From contig JAGCCZ010000040.1 of assembly GCA_017651425.1 (NCBI GenBank), forward strand, positions 1 to 43,727: a DNA stretch of 43,727 nucleotides, given 5' to 3'. Below, one piece after another: positions 42,981-43,727 of the stretch (position 1 is the stretch's first letter; the number at the start of each line of letters is the position of its first letter). The position numbers and the translations under genes were made by a program. The notes below the pieces were generated by a model, which did not search any database, was not told where the DNA came from, and saw nothing but the letters and a program-made list of their open reading frames with translations. Source of the stretch: Bacteroidales bacterium (GTDB lineage: Bacteria > Bacteroidota > Bacteroidia > Bacteroidales > WCHB1-69).

Positions 42981-42991
42981 GGCGCGAAGAT
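42880..42991. repeat. RHS-core repeat, copy 3 (short)
   Basis: About 110 bases matching the right end of copies 1 and 2: the first 36 codons of the module and the CTTCGCGCC upstream element. To the left the sequence becomes a divergent RHS-core allele, so the recombination-like boundary lies inside the core here. Confidence 0.7.
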
Positions 42992-42996
42992 TAGTG

Positions 42997-43491
42997 TTAG
43001 AACTTGCTTTGAATGAATTTTTCCCAATAAAAAATGTCTTTGTCTTTTCGTTCCTTAATCCAAGCCTCAACACGATTCGGTCTGTATATCATAAATTCAA
43101 TCGCATTCGTCATAGTTATATTATAAAGTATGATATTGACTTGCCAACAGTATTGATCATTGTCCAGTAATTCCACCAACTGTGGGATGCTTTCTATAGC
43201 ATCAGGTTGAGAACAATAAGCTCGAATAAGTGTGTCATCAACAAAAACATAATAAGCAATTTCCCATCCATCTGCTGATTGTGCAATGAGTGAAGGCGCA
43301 CTGACAGAGAACGTAAAGTCCTCTGGAGAATATGATTTAGCACGTTCAATCATTGTTGAAAAATCAATTTGACGAGGAGAAAGTGCATTATTATTTGATG
43401 GCTGACATTTCACCCGTTGAGAAACCAATAGTAACATAACTGTGAGAAGTGTAAACCGTATTGCCTTGACAAATGTATTAGTCTCTTTCAT
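42997..43491 (-). CDS. Secreted protein, paralogue of 37689-38219
   Basis: 164 residues from the ATG at 43491. Signal peptide (FVKAIRFTLLTVMLLLVSQ, cleavage near VKCQP). The mature part shares YSPEDFTFSVSAPSL, DGW-IAYYVFVDDTLI, QPDAIESIPQLVELL, DQYCWQVNIILYNIT and KDKDI with the gene at the far end of the island. The family is not recognised. The ATG at 43491 lies inside the last codons of the WG-repeat gene (14-base overlap), which implies coupled translation. The longer open frame upstream of that ATG is discounted for this reason. RHS module 3 follows after 16 bases. Confidence 0.65.
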   Translation of the reverse strand: MKETNTFVKAIRFTLLTVMLLLVSQRVKCQPSNNNALSPRQIDFSTMIERAKSYSPEDFTFSVSAPSLIAQSADGWEIAYYVFVDDTLIRAYCSQPDAIESIPQLVELLDNDQYCWQVNIILYNITMTNAIEFMIYRPNRVEAWIKERKDKDIFYWEKFIQSKF

Positions 43492-43727
43492 TTTCGTTTT
43501 CGTTATTCTTTTTAGGTTGCATTGAATCGAAAACGGAACCATTTTTTTGGATGTAAAACCAGTTATCGCTATACCATATATGATGGTCGCCTTCACTAAT
43601 GATTATGCAATCACAACTTACCTTGGCTTTATTTTTGACAAAGGGGTATGCGCATTTATATTGCGGAGCAATGACTATTTGTCCATCTGTAGTAGCATAT
43701 CCAATCAAACCCTCATTATTTACTATC
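43478..43727 (-). CDS. WG-repeat protein, C-terminal part only
   Basis: The frame is open from the right edge to a stop at 43478, giving about 82 residues. It contains NNEGLIGYATTDGQIVIAPQ, then a Y--A--F--NKAKVS run. This is the WG (KWG) repeat pattern G-IGY-T-GQIVI-PQY--A-PF--G-A-V. The tail (VFDSMQPKKNNENENERD) is polar. The N-terminus, and so any signal peptide or extra domain, lies outside the window. WG-repeat proteins are frequent in Bacteroidota and sometimes accompany polymorphic toxins, but no role can be assigned here. Confidence 0.65.
   Translation of the reverse strand, partial: IVNNEGLIGYATTDGQIVIAPQYKCAYPFVKNKAKVSCDCIIISEGDHHIWYSDNWFYIQKNGSVFDSMQPKKNNENENERD

Overview
The window looks like chromosome from a member of the Bacteroidota, most likely order Bacteroidales. 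Three things point there. Most intergenic regions carry the Bacteroidota promoter -7 motif TAnnTTTG, and Shine-Dalgarno sequences are mostly absent. Several proteins have type IX secretion (T9SS/Por) C-terminal signals. Two-thirds of the window is GC-rich housekeeping DNA with FISUMP, Omp28, RHS and S8-peptidase relatives typical of the phylum. Genus and species cannot be told from the sequence alone.

Layout. 1-1.1 kb: the N-terminus of a secreted S8 peptidase running off the left edge, and an internally deleted, frameshifted Omp28-like/T9SS pseudogene. 1.5-7.2 kb (minus): rplV-rpsC-rplP-rpmC-rpsQ-rplN-rplX-rplE-rpsN-rpsH-rplF-rplR-rpsE, closed by a strong terminator right after rpsE. 7.4-19.5 kb: metabolic genes, namely a ROK-like sugar kinase with a PflA-like radical SAM activase, a phosphohexomutase, an ADP-forming acyl-CoA synthetase, a COG0523 metallochaperone GTPase with a His-rich loop, a DUF819 membrane protein, a large unknown anchored protein, and ornithine carbamoyltransferase. 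19.7-22.5 kb (minus): rplC-rplD-rplW-rplB-rpsS, again with its own promoter and terminator. So the usual S10-spc operon is split between rpsS and rplV by about 12.5 kb. rpsJ is absent in front of rplC, and nothing of the usual rpmD-rplO-secY part follows rpsE.

22.6-28.9 kb: decayed fragments of a VWA protein and of a FISUMP-type protein, small membrane and lipoprotein genes, lepA, and an AddB-like PD-(D/E)XK nuclease. 29.0-37.5 kb (minus): a cell-envelope block with a small T9SS type A protein translationally coupled to a beta-helix (Cthe_2159/DUF4353-like) protein, a class A penicillin-binding protein, and a 1151-residue gliding-motility/T9SS type B surface protein.

37.7-43.7 kb (minus, visibly AT-richer): an accessory island of three orphan RHS-core modules. 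Each has its own start codon, a near-identical N-terminal segment, a different C-terminal domain, and a secreted or membrane-anchored small gene 5-10 bp downstream. Two C-terminal domains carry zinc-metallopeptidase signatures: one metzincin-like with a Met-turn, one HExxH...E. Paralogous secreted proteins of an unrecognised family sit at both ends, and a WG-repeat protein runs off the right edge. I read this as a polymorphic-toxin cassette array whose candidate immunity proteins act outside the cytoplasm. It is the most novel part of the window.
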